A program made the position numbers and the translations under genes. This document shows, piece after piece, positions 62,840-64,000 of a stretch of DNA of 64,000 nucleotides; position 1 is the first letter of the stretch, and the number at the start of each line of letters is the position of its first letter. Source of the DNA: an uncultured Clostridia bacterium (lineage in GTDB: Bacteria > Bacillota > Clostridia > TANB77 > CAG-508); the NCBI GenBank assembly GCA_948676835.1, contig CAPOZU010000009.1, positions 18,767 to 82,766 of the forward strand, in the 5' to 3' direction. The notes below the pieces were generated by a model. That model saw only the letters and a program-made list of their open reading frames with translations. It did not search any database and was not told the DNA's origin.

Positions 62840-63454
62840 TTAATCAAATTGTGTTTCCCAGCTTTTATCATTAAAAGCCTTAAAACACATTTCAATTTGC
62901 TCCTTATTAGTTTTTTCTTCAGCAAGATTATCTGGTATTTCATCTAGCAAAAAATATTTGATTTCTGTTGTTTCAATATTTTCTATGAATTCTCCAGCAA
63001 CAATATTACACAATACAAATATTTTACATACACCATAAGCATATATTGGTTTATTGTGTTTATTTCTGTCTTGAACAGAAATTATTTTTAGTGTTTCTAC
63101 ATCTAGTCCTGTTTCTTCTTTTACTTCTTTTATAGTATTTGATTTAACACTTTCTAACACATCACACCAACCACCTGGAAGCGACCAAGTTCCATTATTT
63201 TCATGTACTAATAATATTTTATTATCTTTAAATATCGCTGCTCTTGTATCTATTTTAGGTGTTTGATATCCTTTTTCATTACAGAATAAGTCTTTTACTT
63301 TTTCTAAACTTATATTACTTTTTTCTTCTATCATTTCTGCTGATATTTCTCTTAATCTTTCATATCTTTCTATATCATATTTATTTTCTGTATAAGCAAG
63401 TCCTGCTTGAGCTAAGCTTTGAATTTCGATTGCCCATTTTAACCATTTTTCCAT
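62840..63454 (-). CDS. NUDIX hydrolase with N-terminal helical domain
   Basis: The 204-residue protein has an N-terminal helical domain (about 1-60) of the type found in the YjhB/ADP-ribose group, then a Nudix fold (about 65-195). The Nudix box is present: GWCDVLE-x7-KEVKEETGL, with Lys in place of the usual Arg in REUxEE. It should hydrolyse a nucleoside diphosphate linked to some group X. Its substrate cannot be read from sequence. Confidence 0.93.
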   Translation of the reverse strand: MEKWLKWAIEIQSLAQAGLAYTENKYDIERYERLREISAEMIEEKSNISLEKVKDLFCNEKGYQTPKIDTRAAIFKDNKILLVHENNGTWSLPGGWCDVLESVKSNTIKEVKEETGLDVETLKIISVQDRNKHNKPIYAYGVCKIFVLCNIVAGEFIENIETTEIKYFLLDEIPDNLAEEKTNKEQIEMCFKAFNDKSWETQFD

Positions 63455-63581
63455 ACCTTTTCCTCATTTCAATTTATTGCTATATTTCTATATCTTCTGA
63501 TTTTAAATTACTATAATATCTTGCTGAAATAGAAGTGAATTTCAATACACAGTATTTTTTACTCCTCTAAATTATAACATA

Positions 63582-63607
63582 AAAGAACAGATAATTTTCT
63601 GTTCTTT
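63582..63607 (-). terminator. Terminator after the 41-residue protein gene
   Basis: A perfect 9-bp stem (63582-63590 with 63599-63607) with an eight-base loop just downstream of the small gene at 63641. Confidence 0.7.
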
Positions 63608-63640
63608 ATACAAATATTTTTAATAATTAAATACTTTTTG

Positions 63641-63766
63641 TTAATTTTGTTCTTTATTTTGTTCTTCATTTTTTTCTTCTTTTCCTTTTTTACTCCACCA
63701 AGTACCAGCTAATGAGCAACTACCACCCATACATATAAAAGCTATCATAATTATCCAAAATTCCAT
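63641..63766 (-). CDS. Small membrane protein, 41 residues
   Basis: ATG at 63766 follows an AGGAGG site. One short transmembrane helix (about 3-21; IIMIAFICMGG) is followed by a Lys/Glu/Asn-rich tail. The product is typical of small, one-helix membrane proteins; no family recognised. It lies 15 bases downstream of a partial membrane-protein gene and ends at its own hairpin. Confidence 0.65.
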   Translation of the reverse strand: MEFWIIMIAFICMGGSCSLAGTWWSKKGKEEKNEEQNKEQN

Positions 63767-63781
63767 ATTATTCCTCCTATT

Positions 63782-64000
63782 TTAAATTTTATTGATAATA
63801 AATATTATAATTAAATTTATAATAAGTGCTATTACACCCGCTAATATTGCAAATAAAATCTTCTGATACATTCTTTTTCCGAGTTCTTGTTGTGTTTCCT
63901 CATAATTTAATTGCTTACTATTAATAAAAGCCAAAATTTCTTTATATGTTTGAATATTATTATTTTTTTTGATTTTTTCAGCTATTCCAGCAGTAAAAAA
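63782..64000 (-). CDS. Partial membrane protein, 3' end only
   Basis: The reading frame is open at the right edge of the window. The last 72 residues are visible: a helical charged segment (KEILAFINSKQ, EETQQELGKR) and one strong transmembrane helix (about 20 residues, ILFAILAGVIALIINLII in pieces), ending NKI. The start lies beyond base 64000. Family not recognised. Confidence 0.6.
   Translation of the reverse strand, partial: FFTAGIAEKIKKNNNIQTYKEILAFINSKQLNYEETQQELGKRMYQKILFAILAGVIALIINLIIIFIINKI

Overview
The window comes from a very AT-rich, low-GC Gram-positive anaerobe, most likely an uncultured gut Clostridia (Bacillota). The evidence is the strong AGGAGG ribosome sites, near-consensus sigma-A promoters, an archaeal/eukaryote-type ProRS, several radical-SAM enzymes, a ferredoxin-thioredoxin-reductase-like protein, and secreted proteins ending in dockerin modules. 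I cannot name the species. Most genes lie on the minus strand. No stretch longer than 300 bases lacks a gene or RNA. I saw no transposase, integrase, rRNA or CRISPR array.

Layout. 1-670: 3' end of a nicotinate phosphoribosyltransferase, clearly richer in GC than everything after it, closed by a strong terminator. 668-6200: a minus-strand run of aspS, an SH3/NlpC-P60 cell-wall hydrolase and comEC. 6235-8136: a plus-strand pair of radical-SAM genes behind a good promoter. 8135-12142: upp, a membrane-anchored SUMF1-like protein, proS and scpB. 12255-12600: a small charged protein with a consensus promoter. 12602-15825: a three-gene operon of a bitopic membrane protein, a radical-SAM/SPASM enzyme and a membrane protein with a His-rich, Cys/Ala-rich cytoplasmic tail; this looks like a dedicated protein-modification system. 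15947-16815: tRNA-Met and a Fic protein with a C-terminal self-inhibition motif.

16823-42757 holds the most striking feature: three tandem paralogous secreted proteins (1956, 3957 and 2598 residues). Each has a signal peptide, an NPCBM-like module, a transglutaminase-like core with a conserved Cys-His-Asn/Asp set, discoidin-like modules, 9 to about 34 Ig-like repeats, a cohesin-like module and a C-terminal dockerin. None has a sortase signal. They look like parts of a non-covalently assembled surface matrix or fibre system. A GH25 lysozyme gene follows on the same strand.

44215-58018 is a stress and housekeeping region. It holds a YjbR-type protein, a pentapeptide-repeat protein next to an Lsa-type ABC-F protein, a TfoX-N protein, and a WYL-regulated cluster (two GyrI-like proteins, an SPL-type radical SAM, a YoaP-like acetyltransferase). 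It also holds a redox cluster (ferredoxin, Crp/Fnr regulator, FTR-like protein, thioredoxin) and a DNA/nucleotide-repair-like cluster (DUF1848, Ogt, a 35-codon ORF, a deoxyribosyltransferase-like protein, DUF5131). A CPA2-type antiporter sits behind what reads as a fluoride riboswitch with a terminator. 58174-64000 has an esterase with a tiny membrane-protein partner and a divergent TetR regulator, small membrane proteins, and HD, GNAT and Nudix enzymes.

Readable regulatory logic: matched dyads in front of the WYL regulator and its presumed target operon; a TGTGA-type palindrome at about -41 of the FTR-thioredoxin promoter beside a Crp-like gene whose recognition helix carries the CRP-like R-E-x-x-x-R residues; and the fluoride aptamer-terminator ahead of the antiporter.
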